Positions 25,398 to 32,440 of a DNA stretch of 50,263 nucleotides are shown one piece after another. How positions within the stretch are numbered: position 1 is the stretch's first letter; every line of letters begins with the position of its first letter. The translations under genes and the position numbers were made by a program. The DNA lies in the NCBI GenBank assembly GCA_947628805.1, contig CANRBG010000010.1, positions 1 through 50,263 on the forward strand. The letters are read 5' to 3'. Origin of the DNA: an uncultured Oscillospiraceae bacterium. GTDB taxonomy: Bacteria; Bacillota; Clostridia; Oscillospirales; Oscillospiraceae. The notes under the pieces were generated by a model. That model made no database searches. It saw nothing but the letters and a program-made list of their open reading frames with translations, and was not told the origin of the DNA.

Positions 25398-25550
25398 GTC
25401 TTCAGGGCAGGGTGAGATCCCCGACCGGCGGTACAGTCCGCGAACGCGCAGCGCGGCAGGCGACCGGCCTTTTGGCCGGCGCGAACACGCAAAGCGCGCC
25501 GACCCGGTGCAACTCCGGGACCGACAGTTACAGTCTGGATGGAAGAAGAT
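25398..25550 (+). ncRNA. FMN riboswitch (RFN element)
   Basis: The conserved FMN aptamer is read directly: TCTTCAGGGCAGGGTGAGAT, CCCGACCGGCGGT, a variable extended P3-type arm (GCGCGGC...GCGCGCCGACC), CCGGTGCAACTCCGGGACCG, ACAGTTACAGTCTGGATG, and the closing GAAGA. It senses FMN and turns off the downstream riboflavin importer. A hairpin at 25610-25647 (TTGACACCT/AGGTGTCAA) before the ribU start is the likely expression platform. It is not followed by a good U tract, so termination versus translation control is unclear. Confidence 0.97.
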
Positions 25551-25609
25551 GTGTTGAGCGGCGCAGTTGGCGCGGCGGACTTCGGCCCCCGCCATGACGC
25601 GGCCCCATA

Positions 25610-25647
25610 TTGACACCTGGAAGGCATGAAAGCTTTCGAGGTGTCAA
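25610..25647 (+). promoter_or_regulatory. Expression-platform hairpin between FMN aptamer and ribU
   Basis: TTGACACCT (25610-25618) / AGGTGTCAA (25639-25647), with six further inner pairs GAAGGC/GCTTTC. The tail ATATTATAT is U-rich but not a U run. GGGAGG and the ribU start follow. Confidence 0.55.
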
Positions 25648-25671
25648 ATATTATATGGGAGGTATTATCCT

Positions 25672-26349
25672 ATGGACAGTCACCCCACCGCCCGCCGCGC
25701 CGCCAGCGCGCGCCGGCCCGCCACCATCGGCATGCTCTGCGCCGTGGCCTATGCCGCCATGCTCATCGGCCAGGTGGTCCCCGCCGTGCAGGGCATCCTC
25801 AGCTACGACCCCAAGGATGTGGTCGTGGTCATCGGCGGGTTCATCTACGGCCCGCTGACCGCCGTGCTCATCTCCGCCATCACCAGTCTGGTGGAGATGC
25901 TCACCGTTTCCTCCACCGGCCCCGTGGGCTTCATCATGAACGTGGTGAGCACCTGCTCCTTCGCCGTGCCCGCAGCGCTGATCTACAAGAAGGCCCGGAG
26001 CATGAAGGGCGCCATCGGCAGCCTGGCCGCCGGCGTGGCCGTCATGGCCGCCATGATGTGCCTGTGGAACTACATCGTGACCCCCATCTACCAGGGCGTG
26101 CCCCGGCAGGTGGTGGCCTCCATGCTGCCCACGCTGTTTCTGCCGTTCAACCTGGTGAAAGGGGCCATCAACGCGGGACTGACCCTGCTTTTGTATAAGC
26201 CCGTCGTCACCGCCCTGCGCAAGGCCAACCTTGTGGAGGAATCCTCCTCCGCCGGCAAGGGCAAGGTGAACACAGGGGCGCTGCTGCTGGGCGGGGCCCT
26301 GGTGGTCACCGGCACGCTGCTGATCCTGGTGCTGCTGGAAGTGATCTGA
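25672..26349 (+). CDS. ribU: Riboflavin ECF transporter substrate-binding component RibU
   Basis: A 225-aa integral membrane protein of the S-component class. Six hydrophobic segments are visible, with an N-terminal arginine-rich stretch (RRAASARRPATIGML). VVVVIGGFIYGPLTAVLISAITSLVEM and SSTGPVGFIMNVVSTCSFA are typical RibU segments. It captures riboflavin and works with the shared EcfT/EcfA module encoded elsewhere. The preceding FMN riboswitch makes the assignment firm. The start has GGGAGG at a suitable distance. A final helix of about 25 residues at the C-terminus is longer than in compact RibU proteins. Confidence 0.95.
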   Translation: MDSHPTARRAASARRPATIGMLCAVAYAAMLIGQVVPAVQGILSYDPKDVVVVIGGFIYGPLTAVLISAITSLVEMLTVSSTGPVGFIMNVVSTCSFAVPAALIYKKARSMKGAIGSLAAGVAVMAAMMCLWNYIVTPIYQGVPRQVVASMLPTLFLPFNLVKGAINAGLTLLLYKPVVTALRKANLVEESSSAGKGKVNTGALLLGGALVVTGTLLILVLLEVI

Positions 26350-26365
26350 ATCCCGACGCGATCCG

Positions 26366-26397
26366 CGCCCCCGTCCCACGGACGGGGGCGTCTCTTT
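26366..26397 (+). terminator. Terminator of ribU
   Basis: CGCCCCCGTCC (26366-26376) / GGACGGGGGCG (26380-26390), 11 bp, then TCTCTTT. Confidence 0.85.
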
Positions 26398-26409
26398 CCC
26401 TAAAGGGTG

Positions 26410-26461
26410 TTGACATCTCCAAACTATTGTGATAGTGTATACCAAACTATTGCAGTAGTTT
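26410..26461 (+). promoter_or_regulatory. Promoter with twin palindromic operator, regulator unknown
   Basis: TTGACA (26410-26415), 17-nt spacer, TAGTGT (26433-26438). Two similar dyads lie 23 bp apart: AAACTATTGTGATAGTGT (26421-26438), over the spacer and -10, and AAACTATTGCAGTAGTTT (26444-26461), at the expected start. This looks like a two-site repressor target. No repressor gene is next to it. Transcripts would run into the DUF4015 gene. Confidence 0.65.
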
Positions 26462-26533
26462 AAAAACCGCGTTATGTCACCGGATACACTTTTGCTGGCG
26501 TTCAAACCGAAAAAAAGCCCAATATATGGTCTG

Positions 26534-26576
26534 CATCCCCCACCCGCTTGCATTTTTTGGGGGGGTGTGATATGAT
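26534..26576 (+). promoter_or_regulatory. Second promoter of the DUF4015 gene
   Basis: TTGCAT (26548-26553), 17-nt spacer, TATGAT (26571-26576). The -35 sits in the loop of an imperfect inverted repeat, CATCCCCCA (26534-26542) / TGGGGGGGTG (26558-26567). The start codon follows 29 bases after the -10. Confidence 0.65.
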
Positions 26577-26605
26577 TTTATGGGATTTGATCCCCGGGAG
26601 GCAAT

Positions 26606-28453
26606 ATGGCTACGTCTCGAACGGTTAAAAGGACGCGCAAGCGCCATCATATGACGCCCGGTCAGAAGCTGCTGTTCATCGTGGCGCTGTTGGCGGTATT
26701 CGCGGTGTGCAGCACGGTCTTCTTTGACCTGAACTCCATGGAAGAGGCATATGAGCCCGCGGTGGACAGCTCCGACTGGCCCGACCCTGTGCACGCCTAT
26801 GTGCTGGCCCAGGAGGGCAGCCTGACGGCCACGTTCTACAACGAGGGCTTGGCCCCCGTGGGCGAGTACGGCCGCGGCACGGAGATCGAGCTGGAGAACT
26901 GGGAGCCATTTAAGGCCGAGAACGGCGAGGAATACTACCACGCCTACCTGGACGGGCACATGGGCTACATCCCCTGCCAGAACGTGACCGACGACCAGTC
27001 CGCCCTGCTGCAGGAAGCCCAGCTGTACGTCCGCTCCACGGTCAATATGCTCCAGGAGTCCAACGACATCCTGATCGGGCCCCTGGCCCAGAAGGGCACG
27101 TTGCTGCGCATCGTGGGCTATGACTATTTCCGCCCCGACGGCACGGTCAACATGTACCACGTCATGATGGGCGAGGAATTCGGTTGGATCAAGTCCGAAT
27201 ACGTGGCGCTGGATTACGGCGAGGCCATGAGCAACTGGAATAACGACAAGGACAGCTATGGCGACCACGTCTTCCGGGGCGACGATTACGGCGGCGGCGA
27301 CGCCGGCGCGCTGGACTACTGGCCCCATGAGAAAGGCGACTTTTCCGACGAGGGCAACGTGATGCCCGTGGATACATACGCCCTGTATATCACCGCCGAT
27401 CAGGTCAATCCGAATACGGTCTCCCAGTATCTGGACCTGGCGAAGGATACCCAGATCAACGCCTTCGTGGTCACCCTGATGGAGAACTTCCAGCTGGCCT
27501 ATCCCTCTCCCTGGCTGAAGCAGGCGGAGCTGCTGGATGATTACACCGTGACCGGGACCCTGGACGAGGCCAAGGAAGCCATTCAGATGCTCAAGGACGC
27601 GGGCTATTACGTGATCGGCCGTCTGACCACGTTCCAGGACTCGGCCCTGGCCACCGCCCGCCCCGACTGGAGCATCACCGACTGGGGCGGCCAGCTCATG
27701 CAGATGAGCGAGAGCTTCTGGCCCAGTCCTTTCTGCCGGGACGTGTGGCAGGTAAAGGTGGCCTTCGCCGCGGAGGCGGTGGATACCTTTGATCTCAACG
27801 AGGTCCAGTTCGACTACGTCCGTTTTCCCGACTACATCCAGAACTATGAAAACGAGGGCACGGTGGACCTGAAAAACGCCGGCAACGAGTCCAAGGCCCA
27901 GGCCCTGCAGCGGTTCCTCACCTACGCCACCGATGTGATCCACTCCCATGGCGCCTATGTGGCCGCGGATATGTTCGGCGAGACCGGCAACTACTACGTG
28001 GCCCCTTACGGCCAGTACTGGCCCGCCATCTCCAACGTGGTGGACGTGGTCTGCGGCATGCCCTATCCGGACCACTTTGGCACCTACTATGAGAATAACG
28101 ACCGTATCGTGCCCTATAAGCGGCCCTATAAGTCCACCAACGACTGGGCCATCAAGGTCAGCGACCGGCAGACGGAGTGCGGCTCCCCCGCCGTCGTCCG
28201 CACCTGGATCCAGACCTGGGACGATTACGGCTATGAGTACGACTCGCTGAACATCATCCGCCAGATCGTGGCGCTTTATGACGCGGACATCACCGGCGGG
28301 TACATGCTCTGGCACGGCAACGGGTCGCTGTTCGTGTCGGAAAAGCTGCCGGAGGTGCTCCAGTACGACTTCCTGTCCCTCTATGAAAAATCCGAGCAGG
28401 CCAACCAACTCCTGTCCGATTACATGAACATCAAGACCGAAGACGATGGCTGA
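26606..28453 (+). CDS. DUF4015 putative glycosyl hydrolase domain protein, membrane anchored
   Basis: A 615-aa protein with a basic N-terminus (RTVKRTRKRHHM), a signal anchor at about 22-42, two beta-rich SH3-like segments (about 70-200: TATFYNEGLAPVGEYGRGTEIELE, GTLLRIVGYDYFRPDGTVNMYHV), and a C-terminal TIM-barrel-like DUF4015 domain from about 255 (YALYITADQVN) to 590. The barrel has FDLNEVQFDYVRFPDY, VAADMFGET and GYMLWHGNGS, all family landmarks, and aspartate/glutamate residues at the expected strand ends. These proteins are wall-attached putative glycosidases with unknown substrate. It is next to the MurT/GatD pair, so a cell-envelope role is inferred. GGGAGG precedes the start. Two promoters, one with a twin operator, lie upstream. 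Confidence 0.88.
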   Translation: MATSRTVKRTRKRHHMTPGQKLLFIVALLAVFAVCSTVFFDLNSMEEAYEPAVDSSDWPDPVHAYVLAQEGSLTATFYNEGLAPVGEYGRGTEIELENWEPFKAENGEEYYHAYLDGHMGYIPCQNVTDDQSALLQEAQLYVRSTVNMLQESNDILIGPLAQKGTLLRIVGYDYFRPDGTVNMYHVMMGEEFGWIKSEYVALDYGEAMSNWNNDKDSYGDHVFRGDDYGGGDAGALDYWPHEKGDFSDEGNVMPVDTYALYITADQVNPNTVSQYLDLAKDTQINAFVVTLMENFQLAYPSPWLKQAELLDDYTVTGTLDEAKEAIQMLKDAGYYVIGRLTTFQDSALATARPDWSITDWGGQLMQMSESFWPSPFCRDVWQVKVAFAAEAVDTFDLNEVQFDYVRFPDYIQNYENEGTVDLKNAGNESKAQALQRFLTYATDVIHSHGAYVAADMFGETGNYYVAPYGQYWPAISNVVDVVCGMPYPDHFGTYYENNDRIVPYKRPYKSTNDWAIKVSDRQTECGSPAVVRTWIQTWDDYGYEYDSLNIIRQIVALYDADITGGYMLWHGNGSLFVSEKLPEVLQYDFLSLYEKSEQANQLLSDYMNIKTEDDG

Positions 28454-28470
28454 AGATCGATCTGCGCCTT

Positions 28471-28506
28471 GCCCGCCCCTGACCGGGGCGGGCAGTTTTT
28501 GTTTTT
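28471..28506 (+). terminator. Terminator of the DUF4015 gene
   Basis: GCCCGCCCC (28471-28479) / GGGGCGGGC (28485-28493), then AGTTTTTGTTTTTG. Confidence 0.92.
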
Positions 28507-28516
28507 GTGGGACGAT

Positions 28517-28545
28517 TTGACTTTCCGCCGGCTGTGTATTATACT
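28517..28545 (+). promoter_or_regulatory. Promoter of the MurT/GatD-like operon
   Basis: TTGACT (28517-28522), 17-nt spacer, TATACT (28540-28545). The leader of about 60 bases has no strong ribosome site close to the start at 28613. Confidence 0.8.
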
Positions 28546-28612
28546 TTTTTAATGTCGAATATTATACTATTGAATAACACCGCACGGGCGGAAAGGCACA
28601 GGTATACAAAAG

Positions 28613-29986
28613 ATGGGTAAGCTGAAGTTTTATATGGCCCTCTGGGCGGCCAAGCTGTCCAAGCCGGCTTTGAAGATCACAAAACACAACGGCACCAACT
28701 TCCCCGGGGAGCTGGCGATCAAAATATGCCCGGACTTTCTCCGGTACGTGGCCAAGCCCGAGCATGTCATCGCCGTCACCGGCACCAACGGCAAGACCAC
28801 CGTGTCGAACCTTTTGTGCGACATTCTGGAGATGAGCGGCAAGAAAGTGCTGGACAACCGCTACGGCTCCAACATCATCTCCGGCGTCTCCACCAGCCTG
28901 GCGGGCGGCGTCAGCGTCTTCAACCGGTCCAAGTACCATGTGGCGGTGCTGGAGATCGACGAGCGGTCCTCCAAGCGCATCTATCCTTTCATGAAGCCGG
29001 ACATCTTGGCCCTGACGAATCTTTTCCGGGACTCCATCATGCGCAACGCCCACCCCCAGTATATCGCGGACTTTCTCACCGACAGCATCCCTCCCGAGAC
29101 CAAGCTGGTGGTGAACGCGGACGATCTGATCGCCGCCTCTGTGGCCCCGGACAACCCCCGGGTGTACTTCGGCATTGAGCGCATGGCCACGGATGTGACC
29201 GAGTGCGTCAACCTGATCAACGACATCCGCATCTGCCCCAAGTGCAACGGGGACCTGCAATACGAGTACCTGCGCTATCACCACATCGGCAAGGCCTACT
29301 GCCCCCGCTGCGGCTTCCGGGCCCCGGATTACGACTACGCGGGCAGGGACGTGGACCTGGAGCACATGACCATGACCATCGGGGACAAGGACGACTCGGC
29401 CACCTACCGGCTGCTGTCGGACGGGGTGTTCAACATCTACAACATGGTCACCGCCGCCGCGGTGCTGCGCCAGCTTGGCATGACCCATGCGGAGATCGCC
29501 GGATACATGGACAGAGCCCACGTGGTGGAGACCCGCTATAACGTGGAGCACGTGGGGAACGTGGACCTGGTGATGCAGATGGCCAAGGAGAAAAACGCCC
29601 TGGCCTGCTCCCGGGCTTTCGACTACGTATCCCAGCAGCCCGGCCACAAGGAGCTGTTTCTCATGATGAATTGTCTGGGGGACGAAAAGCACTGGTCGGA
29701 AAACGTTTGCTGGCTGTATGACTGCGACTTTGAGTTCCTGGCCCGGGAGGGCGTGGATCACCTGGTAGCCACCGGGCCCCGGGCCCTGGATTACCGGCTG
29801 CGGCTGCTGCTGGCGGGGGTGCCGGATGAGCGCATCGACTGCGAGCCGGACGAATTCAAGGCCACGGAGCTTCTGCGCTTCGAGCCCGGCAGTCAGGTCT
29901 ATATGTTCTATGGCACCGACTCTCTGACCCTGGCCTACAAGGTCCGGGAGAAGGTGAAAAAGCTGGCGGAGGAGGCGGCAAAATGA
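28613..29986 (+). CDS. murT: MurT-like Mur ligase family protein (divergent amidotransferase partner region)
   Basis: A 457-aa protein with the ATP loop VTGTNGKTTVSN (about 56-67), the Mur ligase core, the MurT-specific four-cysteine zinc ribbon (CPKC at 208/211 and CPRC at 230/233) and the C-terminal domain. In S. aureus MurT, with GatD, amidates lipid II glutamate to isoglutamine. The segment that supplies the MurT aspartate to the GatD triad (family DGRDTSW) reads HWSENVCW at about 360-367, without an aspartate, and the NGR-type substrate loop is also changed. It overlaps gatD by 4 bases (ATGA). I infer a divergent paralogue; a changed substrate is likely. Confidence 0.85.
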   Translation: MGKLKFYMALWAAKLSKPALKITKHNGTNFPGELAIKICPDFLRYVAKPEHVIAVTGTNGKTTVSNLLCDILEMSGKKVLDNRYGSNIISGVSTSLAGGVSVFNRSKYHVAVLEIDERSSKRIYPFMKPDILALTNLFRDSIMRNAHPQYIADFLTDSIPPETKLVVNADDLIAASVAPDNPRVYFGIERMATDVTECVNLINDIRICPKCNGDLQYEYLRYHHIGKAYCPRCGFRAPDYDYAGRDVDLEHMTMTIGDKDDSATYRLLSDGVFNIYNMVTAAAVLRQLGMTHAEIAGYMDRAHVVETRYNVEHVGNVDLVMQMAKEKNALACSRAFDYVSQQPGHKELFLMMNCLGDEKHWSENVCWLYDCDFEFLAREGVDHLVATGPRALDYRLRLLLAGVPDERIDCEPDEFKATELLRFEPGSQVYMFYGTDSLTLAYKVREKVKKLAEEAAK

Positions 29987-30702
29987 AGATAGAAGTCCTA
30001 TACCCGGAGCTCTGCAACCTTTACGGCGACCTGGCCAACGCCAAGTACCTGGCCCGGTCCGGCGGCGCGGAGCTGATCGACACCCCCCTGGCCGCCCAGC
30101 CGCGGTTCCTGACGGAGGATATCGCCATGGTGTACATGGGCGGCACCACCGAGCGTGGCCAGGTCATCGTCCGGGACGCCTTCGCCCCCTATCTGGACGG
30201 GCTGAAAAAGCGCACCGAGGCGGGGGGCCTCACCCTGATCACCGGCAACGCCATGGAAATCTTCGGCGAGTACATTGAGGACGAGGACGGCTCCCGGGAG
30301 GCCATGCTGAACCTGTTCCCTTTCCACGCGGACCGGCATTTCATGAACCGCTACAACTCCCTGTACCTGGGCAAGCTGGCGGACGAGGACCAGGACATGG
30401 ACATCGTGGGTTTTAAGAGCCAGTTTGGCCACTCTTACGGCGTCAACAACGAGCCCCTGTTCCAGACCGTCCGGGGCGCGGGCATCAATCCCGCCGAGAA
30501 GGCCGAGGGCATCCGGCGCAATAACCTGCTGGCCACCTATGTGATCGGCCCGCTGGTGCTGCTGAATCCCCCTTTCGCCAAATATCTGCTGCGCCTTATG
30601 GGGGTGGCGGAGCCCGCCCTGGCCTTTGAGCAGGCCGCCATGGACGTGTACGCCCACCGGCTGGAGCAATTCTCCGAGCCAGACCGGGGCTTCATCTATT
30701 GA
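29983..30702 (+). CDS. gatD: GatD-like protein lacking the glutaminase catalytic residues
   Basis: A 239-aa CobQ/CobB-type class I glutaminase fold aligned by eye to S. aureus GatD over its whole length (LCNLYGDLANAKYL, VYMGGTTERGQ, MDIVGFKSQFGHSYG, NNLLATYVIGPLVLLNP). The catalytic cysteine region CGGYQ reads TGNAM (Thr at 87), and the catalytic histidine in TYLHGP is isoleucine in TYVIGP (188). The two residues needed to hydrolyse glutamine are therefore missing. The fold and the tight coupling with the MurT-like gene are kept. It may act as a structural partner, or use another nitrogen source. It ends at a strong terminator. Confidence 0.85.
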   Translation: MKIEVLYPELCNLYGDLANAKYLARSGGAELIDTPLAAQPRFLTEDIAMVYMGGTTERGQVIVRDAFAPYLDGLKKRTEAGGLTLITGNAMEIFGEYIEDEDGSREAMLNLFPFHADRHFMNRYNSLYLGKLADEDQDMDIVGFKSQFGHSYGVNNEPLFQTVRGAGINPAEKAEGIRRNNLLATYVIGPLVLLNPPFAKYLLRLMGVAEPALAFEQAAMDVYAHRLEQFSEPDRGFIY

Positions 30703-30715
30703 GTGAAACAAACAA

Positions 30716-30756
30716 AGCGCGGGAACGGATAGATCCGTTCCCGCGCTGCTTTTTTG
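30716..30756. terminator. Bidirectional terminator between gatD and reverse rubrerythrin
   Basis: AGCGCGGGAACGGAT / ATCCGTTCCCGCGCT (30716-30747), 15 bp, then TTTTTT on the plus strand. It serves both converging genes. Confidence 0.93.
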
Positions 30757-30763
30757 TGGCGTA

Positions 30764-31309
30764 TCACTCGCCGAAATACCGCTTCAGCAGGCCCTGGAAA
30801 GCCTTGCCGTGTCTCGCCTCGTCACGAGCCATTTCATGGACCGTGTCGTGGATGGCGTCCAGATTCAGGGCCTTGGCCTTCTTGGCCAGCTCGAACTTGC
30901 CGGCGGTGGCGCCGTTCTCGGCCTCCACGCGCATCTGCAGGTTCTTCTTGGTGGAGTCGGTGACCACCTCGCCCAGCAGCTCCGCGAACTTGGCCGCGTG
31001 CTCGGCCTCTTCATAGGCGGCCTTCTCCCAGTACAGGCCGATCTCGGGATAGCCCTCACGATGGGCCACACGGGCCATGGCCAGGTACATGCCCACCTCG
31101 GTGCACTCGCCGTTGAAGTTGGCGCGCAGGCCCTCGATGATCTCGGGATCAACGCCCTGGGCCACGCCCACCACATGCTCGGCGGCCCAAGTCATCTCAC
31201 CGGCCTGCTTGGTGAACTTCTCCGCCGGAGCCTTGCACACCGGGCAGGACTCGGGGGGCTCGTCGCCCTCATGTACGTAACCGCAAACGCTGCAAACCCA
31301 CTTTGCCAT
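30764..31309 (-). CDS. Reverse rubrerythrin (N-terminal rubredoxin, C-terminal di-iron domain)
   Basis: A 181-aa oxygen/peroxide defence protein in the reversed domain order known from clostridia. The rubredoxin domain comes first ([22 protein letters not shown]), and then the four-helix di-iron domain with [29 protein letters not shown] and [11 protein letters not shown] ligand motifs. Proteins of this type take electrons from NADH-linked partners and reduce hydrogen peroxide and oxygen to water in the cytoplasm. It is a single gene with a strong promoter and a palindrome in the leader that resembles a Fur/PerR family site. GGAGG precedes ATG 31309. Confidence 0.95.
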   Translation of the reverse strand: MAKWVCSVCGYVHEGDEPPESCPVCKAPAEKFTKQAGEMTWAAEHVVGVAQGVDPEIIEGLRANFNGECTEVGMYLAMARVAHREGYPEIGLYWEKAAYEEAEHAAKFAELLGEVVTDSTKKNLQMRVEAENGATAGKFELAKKAKALNLDAIHDTVHEMARDEARHGKAFQGLLKRYFGE

Positions 31310-31332
31310 AAAAATATACCTCCATGATATTT

Positions 31333-31347
31333 TAGGAATAATTCCTA
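31333..31347 (-). promoter_or_regulatory. 7-1-7 palindrome in the rubrerythrin leader, possible PerR-type site
   Basis: TAGGAATAATTCCTA is a perfect 7-1-7 palindrome around the AAT-N-ATT core of PerR/Fur boxes. It lies just after the predicted transcription start. PerR control of clostridial reverse rubrerythrin is established; that this site is a PerR site is inference. Confidence 0.45.
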
Positions 31348-31359
31348 TATGTCTCCATC

Positions 31360-31405
31360 ATTATAGCATATCCGCCCGGATTGTCAATAGGACAGGCCGG
31401 GCGGA
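31360..31405 (-). promoter_or_regulatory. Promoter of reverse rubrerythrin, -35 in a hairpin loop
   Basis: Read leftward: left arm TCCGCCCGG (31397-31405), TTGACA (31382-31387), right arm CCGGGCGGA (31371-31379), 16-nt spacer, TATAAT (31360-31365). The hairpin may also end transcription from the ATP-grasp gene. Confidence 0.75.
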
Positions 31406-31417
31406 TACGAGCGTGTT

Positions 31418-32437
31418 TTATCGCTTGAAGTCGGGCACGTATTTCATAAACACGGGGAGCATGCCGGTCTTCTCCGGGGTCTGGGCGGGCAACTGCCAGA
31501 AGTCGTGGGCGCAGTAGTTGTTGCCCTCGATGATGGCGGGGCCGTCGGGGGTGATGCCCACGTCCCAGCCCACATAGCGCATTTTGGGGAACACCATGGC
31601 AGCCTTCTTCACCAGCTCGCAGGCCTCCTGGAAGCAGGGGACCTGCCGGCCCACCAGCTTCACGTGGGTCATGGGGTGCTCGTCGTAGACGATGCCCAAA
31701 GAGCCGTCCCCGCTGACACCGGGGGAGCGGATACAGCCGGTCTCCAGGTCCACCCGGCAGCCGAAGCCGTAGTTGTCCACCACCCGGCCGTTGAGGCCGT
31801 ACTTCTGGGTGACGAAGATCACGTGGGGCACGCCCTCATTATCGATCAGGGTGATCATGCGCATGCAGTTCATGGCGTTGGGATAGACCGCCGCGTTCTG
31901 GGGGTGCTGCTCCAGGACCTGCTCCAAAAGCCAGGCGTCATTCTTTTGCAGCTCCGCATAAAAGCTGTCGAAGTCCGCAAAATCCGCCAGGCTCACCTTG
32001 CTGCAGCCCTTGCCGCAGGAGCCGTGGGCGGGCTTGGAGAAGAGGGTCTGATGCTTCTCGGCGAAAGCCTTGACCTCCTCCTTGGAGGCCTTGCGGAAGT
32101 TGATCCAGTCCCGGCGGATGAAGTCGGCAAAGGTGGTGTTGAATTCCTCTTTGTCGTTGAAGTAGTGCTCGAAGGACATGTCGTTCAGGAACATGACCAG
32201 ATCCTTGGAGATCATGCGGGTCACGTAGGTGGACCGCTGCTCATCGTTCAGGTCCCAGAAGCCGAAGGTCACATAGTCGAAATACCCCGCGCCGAATTTC
32301 CGGGCGCAGTGGACCATATCGGCGGTGAGCCACAGCTTGCTCTTGCCGGACTTGTCGTGGGCCCGCTGGAGGACCTCGGCGAATTTCTTATAACGCATGC
32401 CGGACAGCACGCGCAGATAGTACTTGACGGACGCCAT
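31418..32437 (-). CDS. Sugar-transfer-associated ATP-grasp protein
   Basis: A 339-aa protein of the ATP-grasp type linked with polysaccharide decoration. There is an N-terminal helical part, then FSKPAHGSCGKGC (nucleotide-binding lysine and glycine loop at about 135-148), EQVLEQHP, NAMNCMRMITL (NxxRxxT), a strand with GVSGDGSLGIVYDEHP, and the metal-binding YVGWDVGITPDGPAIIEGNN near the end. The family joins amino acids or peptides to sugars or polymers at the cell envelope, by inference from genome context. Here it directly follows nhaC and is in the ECF sigma operon with alr, so a D-amino-acid substrate is possible but unproven. Confidence 0.87.
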   Translation of the reverse strand: MASVKYYLRVLSGMRYKKFAEVLQRAHDKSGKSKLWLTADMVHCARKFGAGYFDYVTFGFWDLNDEQRSTYVTRMISKDLVMFLNDMSFEHYFNDKEEFNTTFADFIRRDWINFRKASKEEVKAFAEKHQTLFSKPAHGSCGKGCSKVSLADFADFDSFYAELQKNDAWLLEQVLEQHPQNAAVYPNAMNCMRMITLIDNEGVPHVIFVTQKYGLNGRVVDNYGFGCRVDLETGCIRSPGVSGDGSLGIVYDEHPMTHVKLVGRQVPCFQEACELVKKAAMVFPKMRYVGWDVGITPDGPAIIEGNNYCAHDFWQLPAQTPEKTGMLPVFMKYVPDFKR

Positions 32438-32440
32438 TTA

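Noticed and set aside
26474-26575. 33-codon frame between the twin operator and the DUF4015 gene
   Set aside because: It has no ribosome site and contains the second promoter; it is more likely non-coding leader.
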